A stretch of 64,000 nt of DNA, from positions 35,715,375-35,779,374 of the forward strand of contig CAIIXF020000005.1 in NCBI GenBank assembly GCA_903813345.2, read 5' to 3'. The stretch comes from Owenia fusiformis (taxonomy: Eukaryota; Annelida; Polychaeta; Sabellida; Oweniidae). Both the position numbers and the translations under genes were made by a program. Every line of letters starts with the position of its first letter. Within the stretch, counting starts at the first letter, position 1. The notes beneath the pieces were generated by a model. It was not told the origin of the DNA. It did not search any database and saw only the letters and a list, made by a program, of their open reading frames with translations. This document shows, in pieces, positions 53,077 through 64,000 of this stretch.

Positions 53077-54798
53077 ATAAATGAAGTCAACTTTTGATTA
53101 TCACGCAAATTATTTACCAATGTGATTAAGCTTTGATTGCCTTGTCTCTCTAATAGACATGTATTTTGTTTTGAAACGAAAATCTATTTCTAATTAATTT
53201 CTTCATTATAGCTTATTGTACTCTATAAGAGCATATTATACCTGGTAATGGCATTCAAAGATCGTCAATGATTCGATCAAAAATATTGAACCTGTAGCTC
53301 TTGTATCAGTTGATTTATTACTGCCCAATTATGCTCTGTTGTTCCTATTGAACGACTGTTAAGATCTTATTTGATATACTACCGCAATACATCACGATGT
53401 GTGTGTATTTATGCTAAAAATTGATTGGAAGTTCAAAAATTAACAACATTTATAAGATTATGACGTTTTTCTATATGTTAAAAAAGAGAATCAAATTCCT
53501 CGCAAAACGATACTCAAATATTTTTTTTTTTTAAATCATATAAATATTAATATACTACTGTAACTATTTTAGCAATCATTTATACATGTTTGACGATTGA
53601 ACAATTTTACTCCGACGAATTTGGAAGAAGTTATATTCGTTCTTACGAAATTAAATGACAGACAAAGAGAAAATGTTTATACCGGGAATGCGATCTGTTT
53701 TTTAAAGTTTGCTTATTTTTCAATATCTAATTTGGTATTATTAATTTAATGTTTTGTAATTATATCAATATCAAGGAGTTATAAATAAATTGAAATTGAA
53801 AAAAAAATGTTTAGATCTGAATTGTGGTCCTTTATCGCAGTAGTTCGGAAATTGATGACTTTGATTATTCTTTTTAAATCGCCAAACGTAAACACGCCTT
53901 GATATGATTTAAGTGCTCAAAATGTGAACTCAGGTTGCCAAACTTATCGAGGGGAGTGTAACTTGGTACCAAGCTTGTAGCCTATTTCCTGTGTGTATCC
54001 AAGTAACGATTTGCGATCAATTTTGCTCAATGATTTTGTAATTGCTCTAACAATGAAACGTGGTGTTACAAACATCTTCAACAATATCAATATTGAAATC
54101 ATATTTATTGAAATCTTTATTATATATACATATTCACTGTATCTACATATATTTACAATCAATTCATCAGGGCATGTACTCTGCACTTTGCAGGACAAAC
54201 ATTTAACTTCAGTCATAACAGTCCTTTATGTTTTGACCTGTGTCTAACAAAAAAGTAGTCCATTTATCTCGGAGGATATTTGTAGTTGTTTTACATAAAT
54301 GTACTAAAACATAGTTCGGTAAAAATGTGCGTCGAGCTACTAATTGGTATTTCGGAAAAATATGATATAGCCTCATGCATATGATGGTTGACTCTATAAA
54401 CATTCACCAGCCGTAATACTCCAAAACAAAATGATCCACTCCTAAACATGAGATTCAATGTACGGTAGATGATACTGTGCATGAAAAGTAGTTCCTCATT
54501 TGCGATAATAATGGGGAAAAAGAGCACATGGGATAAAATGTTGATGTTCGAAACATTACCTTACAAAATATATGGCTCTGAATCATAAAACACCATCAGA
54601 CTATAGTAAACCATAGTATAAAACTATGAACATAATGATGAAGGGACGTGTATGGACATCATAATTATTCGGGGATCGCTGTAAACTCAATGCATATGAT
54701 ATTCTGGGTATTACGACCCAGTAGTGACATCTTTTAACAATAACAAGATTTGTTGATTCAATTTTGTAGGTCGTCAATCATAAATATCAAGGTTAAAA
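53077..54798. other. Upstream of Gr exon B, no gene seen
   Basis: AT-rich intergenic DNA between the Gr locus and the DUF442-domain gene. A segment near 53775-53808 (AATAAATTGAAATTGAAAAA) resembles a LINE 3' tail but is too short to assign. Confidence 0.4.
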
Positions 54799-57700
54799 TT
54801 ACATAAATCTCCACAAAAGTTGAAGTGAAAGTATTGATAGAATGGACGGAACGATGGATGAATGTAATGCTTGCTGGCCACTGCTATATTCTCCTATAAG
54901 AACACTTCGCCAGAGGGCCACTTCGGGAGATTTGTCATCGAATGGGACGCCTAACTCTTTAGATCGCTTCATCGCCCAATCTAGTCCAAGGCTATAGTAA
55001 TCTGCAGCAGCAAGTATCGCCCATACGGCTGAAAAGAAAAATTAAAAAAACGTCATTGAACCGCGATCATCAGATAAAAAAGAAGAACTTATTGGTTATC
55101 TCAAAACCTCAAAGACTTCAAGAGTTTTGTCCAAAGTCAATTGGACAGATATGTAGAATGATGATGCTATAAAAAGCGCCCATCGTATGAAAATATATAC
55201 ATTGCAAGTGATCATTCCATGGCGCTGGATTTATTTACAATACCACGAAGCATCGCGCGCCGAACTGGCTACAAATCCAGTGCTACGGAATGATCACTTG
55301 GAAGGAGTGTGCAGCAATTATGTGATTAAATATATTGAAAACAATTACAAACGACTTGATGCAAATAAATTACTGTCCCTAAGATTTAACATTTTGGATT
55401 GGTACCTGCTCGTTTTCCCGTTCTGCAATGATAAAGTACTGGTCCTCTTTGAATGGCTTCCCTGCTGTCAGCTCTGTAGTTGTTCCATGTCTCGTTGGTA
55501 AAGCCAGTTTGGCCAACTGCATTAATATCACAGAAAAGATATAAATAATACATCAATAATCACTCAGTGCAGTGGCTAACATGGATGTAGCCAACAAAAT
55601 CTCATTTTTGTAAACTTTTATTTAGAAATCCGCTATGCCAGGTCAATGTTGAAAGAACAGAGACATATATAAAACACAAAGAATGCAATAAATGTTGGCT
55701 TTTATTTACTGAGATTCAAATGAAGTGCTGGGAGAGGAAATTTCATCTTGAAATTAGAAACATTGACCGTGAATGTCAAATCAAATCAACTAATTTTCTA
55801 AAAAAGTTAACATAAATTATCCAAAATCTAGAGAAATAAAATAGAAAGTTAGAAAGTCTGACTACTTTCTCGGGAATATTCAATGCAAGTCAGAGTAAAT
55901 AGTTCTCTTCTTCACTGAATTATACATAATTTCTCTCGGACTGTACTGAAGGACTATACCTTGCTGAGATCGAGATATCCCACATACCTGTTGGATGATG
56001 GTAGTATTTAACACCAGTGTAGAAATCTTCGAATGTCTTTCTTTCTAGTTCTTCATTGTAACCAATGTCATCTCCAAACTCCAAAAGGTTCTTCATTTCA
56101 TAATTAATGGGTGATAGTCTTGATATATATTGGTTTGAAATATTTGGATCTATTCGCGATGCCTCGAGTCTAGGCGTTGTTTGGCGTCCACCGTCCACAT
56201 AGGTCCCTGTATTGTCTTTGATGTTCAGTAACGTCACCTCTTCTTGTGTTAGTGTTCCATCTAGAGAATATATATATATTATTCAACACGATCAAACAAT
56301 TGCAAGTGATTCCAATGTTGTCTCGTTGGTAAAGCCATTTGCCCAACTACATTAATATCACAGAAAAGACGAATCAGTGCAGTGGTTAACATGGATGTGG
56401 CCAACAGAATCTCATTTTTGTAAACTTTTATTTAGAAATCCGCTATGTCAGGTCAATGTTGAAAGAACAGAGACATATATAAAACACAAAGAATGTAATT
56501 AATGTTGGCTTTTATTTAATGAGATTCAAATGAAGTGCTGGAAGAGGAATTGTAAGACTAACAAGTTAGTTGCCAACACAATGAAAACTAAAGCACTTAT
56601 CTTCAATTCTAAAAGATCATTCAAATTTGAATTTAATGACCAAACTATAGAATGTGTCAAAGAATACAAATATTTAGGTCTCATTTTCACCAACAATAAC
56701 ATTTTGAACACCAAGTACCTTAAAGAACAACCAAAAAAGGCACTTTTTAAGATAAAGCAACAATATAAGAAGTTTAATGATGTACCACCGGATGTGGCTC
56801 TTCATCTGTTTAATGCATTAGTTAGTCCTATTTTATGCTATATGCACGTGAAATATGGTATTATAAAAAGCATATGAAGGCAACTGAGTCAATTCATTTG
56901 TCTTTAAAGTCAACATTAGGTGTTAAATCACAAACTGCAAGCCCTGCTGTATATGGTGACCTTAGTCCTAGGTAGATACCCATTATCAATCAAAATTGAA
57001 TCTTACATTATAAAATACTTGAATGATTGAAAATGTTATGATATATAAGTCAATAAAAGTTTTATATATTACGGTTGATACTGAATTACTGATGGAGTGA
57101 AAGCCTTTATGTGACACGAGCATGGGCATACAGTTTAAATATCATAAGGATAGTACATGGCATCTGGGCATTATTAGTTTTTACCTGGTGCGGTTAGTCC
57201 CTTTCGAACATTGATGATTGAGCGGAAACCAGTGCTGTTTATATTGGCACCTGTGGTTGCGTAGATCTGTCCTGCCATAAAGATGTCCTTGTAGACAGGA
57301 GTCGCGTGCCAATAATGCCACCAGCCCTGACCCATGGGGATATCGGGAACAGTTACGTTGTCCGTCACGTTCCACCCTGTGACTTCAGACACAAGTTCTT
57401 TCAAAGCATTATCGCTGTAGTCAAAGCCGTGGATGGCTCCTATTTCAAACACATCATCTGGCTTGATCTTCGGTGTGAACTCAGGATCGTGTTTAGTTTT
57501 GTTGGCAAAGTAATTAAGAAGAGTAAATGTTGATGAGTATCCAACGCCGCAGTGAACAAGTGTTGGTTTGGGCATTTGGTCAGCGATGGCAGTGAACCGC
57601 TCAACGAGGCTTATGTCCTGCCAACTGTCCCCGGGCGATAACACAACAGCATAGGGCATCCCACATAAATTTTTAGCAATATACATGCACTCATCTGTCG

Positions 57701-57929
57701 TCGGGAATTCTTCAATAGCACTCGATTTTACACCGGCGGTGAAATTGAAGATCGATATGATCGACTTGAAGCCAGCTTCGTAGGTGTACTTTACTTGTCT
57801 GGCCGAGAGACGCCCAGCGGTGTAATAGTCGTCGGTGATGTGGTTAGCCCACCAGGTCTTCCGTTGGGGGAAGTTCCCCATAACCACTGTTACAAAAGCA
57901 CTTAGGCTCAATAGTTTCGTAAAAAGCAT
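54799..57929 (-). CDS. Secreted tandem DUF442/BLH-type phosphatase-like protein, GPI-tail
   Basis: Exons 57929-57185, 56260-55988, 55516-55406 and 55028-54799 join in consistent phase to 1359 nt (452 residues). A signal peptide (LLSLSAFVTVVMG) is followed by two related domains. Domain 1 starts DDYYTAGRLSARQVKYTYEA and has the loop VHCGVGYSS (C127), where the catalytic Arg is replaced by Ser132. Domain 2 starts KDIFMAGQIYATTGANINST and has LYHCRTGKRA (C370, R375), the Cys-x4-Arg loop of beta-lactamase-hydrolase-like phosphatases (PF04273). The C-terminus is hydrophobic (VPSILSILSLQLLWRFM) and ends at the stop, as in GPI-anchored proteins. The substrate is unknown. A pseudo-phosphatase domain fused to an apparently intact one, outside the cell, is unusual. 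Confidence 0.82.
55489..55742. repeat. Duplicated exon-3/intron segment, copy 1
   Basis: Contains the 5' part of exon 3 of the DUF442 gene and 225 bp of adjoining intron. It is repeated in direct orientation at 56315-56551 (shared runs include TTTGTAAACTTTTATTTAGA and GAACAGAGACATATATAAAA). Confidence 0.85.
56315..56551 (-). pseudogene. Broken duplicate of exon 3 plus flank
   Basis: Second copy of 55489-55742, placed in intron 1 of the same gene. GTCTCGTTGGTAAAGCCA is retained, but the rest of the exon (including the HCRTG codons) is absent and the acceptor CTGCATTAATATC has become CTACATTAATATC. It should be skipped by splicing. Confidence 0.72.
56552..56880 (+). pseudogene. LINE reverse transcriptase fragment (C-terminal)
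   Basis: Encodes KTKALIFNSKRSFKFEF, ECVKEYKYLGLIFTNNN and LFNALVSPILCY, the region just after the RT palm where LINE proteins carry KTK..F and YLG motifs. About 110 codons, truncated at both ends, directly adjoining the duplicated exon-3 segment. A decayed frame continues to about 56970. Distinct from the two other LINEs in the window. Confidence 0.75.
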
Positions 57930-59480
57930 GGCGTTCGTTGGTTTTTAAGTGTTTTTTGGTCCCTCTTATCTTGCTACACCTGAAATAATATTAAATTATG
58001 ATTATAATATCACAGTTTTGTGTTATGATAGCCAGTGATGTGAAAACATACCAAACCTCTTATTCAGTATATATAATTTGTTTCTGGCATGCTAGCGTAT
58101 CAAGTTGTGTTCGGAATGAATTTCGGAATGTACATGTATGTGCCAAAAGACCGCACATGCTTATTACTTTTTTGATCTGTTTGAATTTTTTTTTCATCGT
58201 GTTTCGAATATACACTCCCCGCCATAAATATGACAATCTTACGTTTTCATCGGATAACATAAAAGTCTCTCAATGCAATGTTTGCATCTTAGTTTTGTTC
58301 CCTAATTACTTCACGGTAGGGATTGTCATCACCTGACCTTCGCAGTTGATGGTGTCTGAACAAGATGTAAGATTTTCTCGATTAAGCAAGAAAAACGAAT
58401 ATTTTTCATATTTATACTTTGTTAAATGCTTCAAATCTCGCCCCACTTGTGCATACTATCTCAGTCTCTCTAATGAACCTAAATTTACTAACAGTGTTTC
58501 GAAAAATGATGGTGTCCAAACAACTTTAAAATTCTGTATGATGGTGTCTGTACAAATTTTTTTAAATACACTACTTGTATGGTAGTCCTCGTGTTTTCGT
58601 GTTTTAAGATTTTGTAAAACAATGAGTAATCCAAAAAGAAACTTCGGATTGCTAAACTCATGAAGGGGAGTGTATCTCGAGTGAACTATATGAAGGCAAT
58701 TTAAGCTTTCTGATATAAGTCCAAAGAACTAATAATGCGATGATAGATACCAGCACAAATCGATGGCATCAGGATCTTTGGTGAAAATGAATTACCCAAA
58801 CATCCACTCTCTGACCATTTGAAGCTGAGGACGGAGTATGGAAACCACGTTTTAGTTAAAAACATTTTTGTACTCAACTCATCTACTATTAGACTCTTGT
58901 CAATCTATTATGATTCAGTAATCATTGTATATGCAATAACAAACACGATATCAAAATAACACGACATACTTTCATTTATATCTGAACCTCAGATTCAGAG
59001 AGAGAAGACGAATTCGAAACCCTCTTTATTAGAAAAGCGGGATACAACTAATCATCAAAAAAGAACGAAAATCAATACAGTTAAAAAATAGTCAATTTTT
59101 TAAATCGTCAAAAAGAATATACACTTTTCCTCAAATGTTAGATCAGTATATGGAACCATGTTGTGAAATCAGGATTAAACCAATATACGAAAAGGGAAGC
59201 CAAATGTATGTCCTGAAACATCTTCGATTCCCAATGTGAAATTATTAGGAAGTTGAAGTCTTGACTCAAAATGTACAAAACCACACACTTGAATATCAAA
59301 CAAAGGTTTTACAAAAGACCAATTGTTAATTTGTTATTTTAACTAAGAACAATAAAAACATCTTACCTTGTTCGTGCTTGTTTCCAACAAATGAGTTGAC
59401 CTCTAAAATGAATACACGTTACACCCACAACACACTCAATGGACGCTTCTTAAGGAAGTATGACCCGATTATGGCCATCC
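57930..59480 (-). other. Putative 5' UTR intron and promoter side of the DUF442 gene
   Basis: An acceptor (TTATTTCAG before 57979) lies 50 bp upstream of the ATG, and a good donor (CAAG|GTAAGA after 59367) lies 1.4 kb further up. The leader may therefore be split, with a non-coding first exon ending at 59367. No upstream ATG-led gene is seen. Confidence 0.45.
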
Positions 59481-60860
59481 GCCCATGAAACAACATAACG
59501 CCCAGTGAACAACTCACGCAATCAAGCTGTGTAGATCGTGTACTTAAAACGTTTTCATGATCCAAATCCCCGCGGTGACATCGGGTGGACCAGTGATCTT
59601 AGATAAGATGCTTATTACAATCCGTATTATTTCGAGTCTTAAAACATGCGTATAATATTAGGCTTATAAAATAAATAATTTTGATTCTAATTTGGATTCA
59701 GGAGGGGTTTTAACTGATATAGTTTTTATCAATTTTGAATTTTGTTATGGTCACATATTCTCCGATTTTCAGAACGGCACAAGCAGATGAGTATTCTATT
59801 CAAAATTACATTCAGTTTTTTATTTACTCAATACTCATCGGTCAGGCGCCGGTGTTGAAGATAGGAGCAAGACCACGGCATTAATGGCCATCGCCGATTG
59901 ATGACGAAGCGTACAAAGATGATGATAAGATCTAACAACAACGCTTTTTTGAAATGTCTTAATATTAGGATATCCCTAGGATGAAGAAAATACTATTATT
60001 TTTGCATTTTGAACCTTAAATGACTTAACTATTTCATAAGGATGGGGATTTGGGAGAGGTGAATGACATTAGACTTAGGTTACGATTTTGTCACCCCTGT
60101 ATATGTCTCTACCTTTCAATTGGAAAAGTCAAATTGGACACATCTATTGTATTCTAATATTTGGCACATTTGTTTCTGTTACAATAGAAAAACTGAATGT
60201 TATTTTGAACAAAACACTCAATCGGGGAAAATATGACCAACAAAAAGAAGATGATTTTTCTATTTAAAAAAGATCTAGCTATGAACAGACAAACCATGAT
60301 TTACATTTTTCTGTCGGCCTCGTTCCTATGGTGAATCATGGTGTGACACGTCCACTTGATGTTTACATTAAAACGAGTTTGCCGTGTGAAATATTAACGC
60401 TCAGGTGAATTTCACAGCTGTACCTGTGATCACCATTGCATTTGCTTTATTATGTCGCTAAACAGCATTAAAAATTGGCCAGCAAAAGATGATTGCTGAT
60501 TTAACGATGCCTTTGTTGTGGATGATCTTCTGGCATGTAAAATTGATTTCACGTCGTTCACATTGTACCGATTTAAAGCATCCAGAACCCAGAAGTGTTA
60601 CGATTTTACTCCACATTGTAGTGTACCCATTGCCCACACTGTTATAAAAATATGTATACCAATTGGGTTTCCTCAGCCATATGAAATGTCAACAATGCAC
60701 CATCCTCTTAGTGTCTTATATGTTTAATTTTGAAAAATGTCAAGGCTGGGGTTAACAAATGTTGTATTAATCGGATTTACTTCATCTTTGATCTAAAGCA
60801 TACATGTGGTATGTAATACCTATTGATAATGGGATCTTGTTCCTTTGACTAAAATGGTGA
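59481..60860. other. Intergenic DNA without a recognised feature
   Basis: AT-rich, with short open frames only (the longest, 60518-60727, has no domain). Confidence 0.45.
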
Positions 60861-60869
60861 AACAGGTAC

Positions 60870-63800
60870 AAGGTGGAAGTGCGCATGCGTCATTAATGGC
60901 GGATGTTTTCTTCTCTCTTACGAAAATTAAATCATAATTACATCGATTACCTGCGCAATTCTAATTTATTCTCGATAAAACCTCCAGATTTTAATAACTT
61001 ACATAGTTACTTCTAATAATCAACGACATTTAAATTATAGCAGGACCCCCTTTTGGGGATAAATCAGTTTTAATTTTCGTATTTTTCAAACTTCGGTTTT
61101 CGCGGTATTTTTCATATTTTTGCGCGAATTTTCTTATTTTCAGCTTACGGGTTTTACCTACCTCTTCGTCATGGGTTTCCAAGGATATGGATTGCTCCTT
61201 CTCTGCTTTGTTTTCGCAGTCCAGTCATTTTTCTGTGATCATGGAAACCACTTACCTTCAACAGAGTCATACACACAGTTGATGCAACTGCGACGTTTCC
61301 ATAAGATTGTTGGCTCTCGTGGAATCCTTCACAAGAAATCTTCCACACCACTGCTCTTCCTATGTCTTATTCTTAGTGGTGACATCCACCCAAACCCAGG
61401 TCCTGTTAAATTTCCCTGCGGTATGTGCCACAAAGCAGTTGCCAAGAATCATCGCGCCCTTGAATGCGATGAATGCGGTACATGGGTACACATCAAATGT
61501 GGCAATGTTTCCCCTGCTGAGTACAATGTTTTTCTTGAAGCGGGCAGTTTCACTTGGATCTGTCCTGGATGTGCCCTACCTAATTTTTCCAACAGCTTCT
61601 TCAATGACTCCACTCTTTCTCATTCCTCGGTAACAAACTCCTTCAGCGCTCTCTCTGATCTTGACAATTCGTCATCATCATCTGATTCTACCGAATCAGA
61701 ACCACCGAGGCCGACTGCACGAAAGAGGCGAAACCAGGTTCGCCTCATGTCTATCAACTTCCGCAGTCTAATTAGTCATGAGAAGCAACTACACCTTCAA
61801 CAACTAATTGAAACCCACAAGCCAGATGTCATCATAGGCTGTGAGACTCACCTGGACAACACCATCGACAGCAAATGGATATTCGGTCAAGACTACCTTA
61901 GCCCACCTCCATACAGGAAAGACCGAAAGAAAGGTGCTGGCGGGGTCCTAATCGCAGTCAAAAGCGACTTCATATCAGTCGAATATGAAGCGACAGCTGA
62001 TTGCGAAATCATATGGTCCAAAGCATCTCTATCAAATGGGGACATACTGTTTGGATCCTTCTATCGTCAACCAAACAACGATACTGGTGCTTTGGACTCG
62101 CTCCAAACATCCCTCGATAAACTTTATGCTAATGGTAATACACATATGAAAAACATCTTCCTATGTGGTGACTTCAACTTACCAGACATCGATTGGGAGA
62201 ATGGAACTATAAGGCCTAATTCTCAATATTCTAATGATCTTAATGAGAAGATGATTACAATAACTGATGATCATGGCCTAACCCAACTAGTCAAGGAACC
62301 AACTAGACAAAATAACATCCTTGACTTAGTATTCACTACATGCCCAAACCTCGCAGAAAGAATCTCGGTGGTTCCGGGCATGAGTGATCACGAGGCAGTC
62401 CTATGTGATATAAACCTAAAAATGAAAATTCAGAAAAAGAAGCCTCGTAAGGTCCACATATACAAGCGGGCAGAATGGACTGGACTTAAAGAGACTCTAC
62501 GATCTAAGTTCAGCGAATTCAAAGAGAACTGTGAAAGTAGATCAGTTGAAGACAACTGGTCCTCCTTCAAATCTACATTAATATCGTCAATCAATGAGCA
62601 TATTCCAATTAAAACTCTAAGTGGGAAATTCAAAGTACCCTGGATTACCACCAGGATACTGAGAATGATCCGACAGACACAAAGACGATATAATGTTGCC
62701 AAACGTTCAAATGAACCTCATCATTGGCATAAATACAAATCACTACGGAAATTAATCCATAGTGAAATTCGTAAAGAACATCAGCGCTACATCAACGATC
62801 TGCTTGACATTGATGAAAGCGAAATCATAAATGAGAATGTTCAGCACAAAGGCATTACCAAACGCTTCTGGAGCTATATAAAGTCTAAACGCAAAGATGC
62901 ATCAGATATCAGCGTGCTGCGTAACAAAGATGGCGACGAAATAACAGACGCCGCCCAGAAAGCAAACATCCTCAATGACCAATACAATTCTGTATTCACA
63001 GATGAGGATGCCACTCTACCGACAATGGTACCTAGTCAAATTCCTGAAATGCCAAATATCAAAATTTCGACAAAAGGAATTCACAAATTGCTAACTGGCC
63101 TAAATCCATCAAAAGCCACTGGACCCGATCTTATTCCGACTAGGGTCCTGAAGGAATGCAGTGACAGAATATCACCATTCCTTCAAATAATTTTTCAACA
63201 GTCTATCGATGAAGGCTTAGTGCCTTTGGACTGGAAACATGCCAATGTTACTGCTATCTACAAAAAGGGACGAAGAGATGAGGCTGTGAATTACAGGCCT
63301 GTATCTCTGACGTCAGTTCCATGTAAAATAATGGAACATATTATATTCCATCATGTTATGGCCCACTTTGACCTCTATGAAATTCTAGTAAAATTCCAAC
63401 ATGGATTCAGGTCAAAGCACTCATGTGAAACACAACTTGTCAATACAATAGAGAATATAGCTCGGGCCCTCGACAACAATAAACAAACAGACATGTTGGT
63501 ATTAGACTTTTCCAAAGCGTTTGACACGGTGGCTCACGAACGCCTCTTGCTCAAACTCGACTATTATGGAATTCGCAATAATAACTTGAACTGGTTCAGA
63601 TCCTGGCTTGTGGGAAGATCACAACAGGTAGTGCTCGATGGTGAATCAAGTTCAAAAACTCCAGTAAAATCAGGAGTTCCTCAAGGAACAGTTCTTGGAC
63701 CACTCTGTTTCCTTGTTTATATCAATGATATGGGCAATAACCTATCATCCTCAGCCAGTCTTAAGCTTTTTGCCGACGACAGCCTTTTATTCATGACAGT

Positions 63801-64000
63801 CGAAACAAGCAAGATGCATTAACACTACAGGAGAATCTTGATAAACTGGTCTCCTGGGCATCAACATGGCAAATGAAATTCCATCCATCAAAATGCTATG
63901 TGCTAAATATTCACAAAGGTAAATCCCCTATCATGCACAATTACACCATGCTAGAGGAAAACCTTAAGTCGGTAACACACATCCCATACCTAGGAATTGA
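60870..64000 (+). mobile_element. PHD-type non-LTR retrotransposon, 3' end beyond window
   Basis: The 5' untranslated part probably begins near GTGCGCATGCGTCATTAATG (about 60878). A single long ORF covers a 2A-like motif, PHD finger, endonuclease and RT. Of a different family from the 24657-30604 element: much higher GC, a PHD finger in place of a coiled-coil ORF1. Its length is unknown because it runs off the window. Confidence 0.85.
61120..63822 (+). pseudogene. LINE ORF: 2A-like motif, PHD finger, endonuclease, RT; frameshifted
   Basis: Residues 80-95 read FLCLILSGDIHPNPGP, a 2A-like NPGP motif with the usual Glu replaced by His. A C4HC3 PHD finger follows (C100, C103, C116, C119, H124, C127, C148, C151). 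The endonuclease has RLMSINFRSL, VIIGCETHLD, NIFLCGDFNLPDIDW and MSDHEAVLCD. The RT has NYRPVSLTSVPCKIMEHI, LDFSKAFDTVAHE, GVPQGTVLGPL and FADD. Shortly after FADD the frame ends at 63822, but the protein clearly continues one frame over from about 63810 (QDALTLQENLDKLVSWAS through HIPYLGI at the window end). That is a one-base deletion near 63810, so this copy cannot make a full RT. Confidence 0.87.

Noticed and set aside
60518-60727. 69-codon frame upstream of the PHD LINE
   Set aside because: No domain, no splice context and no similarity to neighbours.
1-64000. Bacterial or viral origin of the window
   Set aside because: Spliced genes with consistent GT-AG phases, LINEs and mariners throughout; no operons or ribosome-binding sites.

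Overview
This window is nuclear DNA from an AT-rich animal genome. Genes are split by GT-AG introns, and the DNA is full of non-LTR retrotransposons, mariner-like elements, foldback elements and tandem repeats. Two things argue for an aquatic invertebrate outside the insects: a gustatory-receptor (Gr) gene with the TYhhhhhQF signature beside CLCA genes, and LINEs with PHD-finger or L1-ORF1-like proteins. I cannot place the phylum (hemichordate, mollusc, annelid and lancelet all remain possible).

Layout. 1-2.2 kb: the last exon of a CLCA-family gene on the + strand, preceded by a duplicated copy of the same exon. 2.2-36.4 kb: a complete second CLCA gene on the - strand, tail-to-tail with the first. 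I reconstruct 14 exons whose phases all agree (about 928 residues: signal peptide, HEWGH metalloprotease motif, VWA MIDAS, hydrophobic C-tail). Its intron 7 is about 26 kb. That intron contains an intronless short-chain dehydrogenase gene, a full-length ~5.9 kb LINE sitting inside a foldback element, a mariner with a second mariner-like element nested in it, and many tandem and inverted repeats. 36.4-38.2 kb: a divergent intergenic region. 38.2-40.8 kb: an 8-exon CRAL-TRIO lipid-transfer protein gene on the + strand. 41.9-53.1 kb: a - strand Gr locus with two homologous long first exons (46.5-47.7 and 52.0-53.1 kb). Only one set of C-terminal exons is visible (42.3-42.5 and 41.9-42.1 kb), so alternative first exons sharing a C-terminus are likely. 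54.8-59.4 kb: a - strand gene for a secreted, probably GPI-anchored protein with two DUF442/BLH-type phosphatase-like domains, the first with a broken active site and the second intact. 60.9-64 kb: a PHD-EN-RT LINE on the + strand, frameshifted near its RT end and cut by the window edge.

How the genes relate. There is no operon logic here. The two CLCA genes are a local duplication that has diverged in membrane anchoring. The two Gr exons are a tandem duplication. Most of the remaining structure is transposon history. Several insertions can be read directly because a duplicated segment in the window keeps the empty site.
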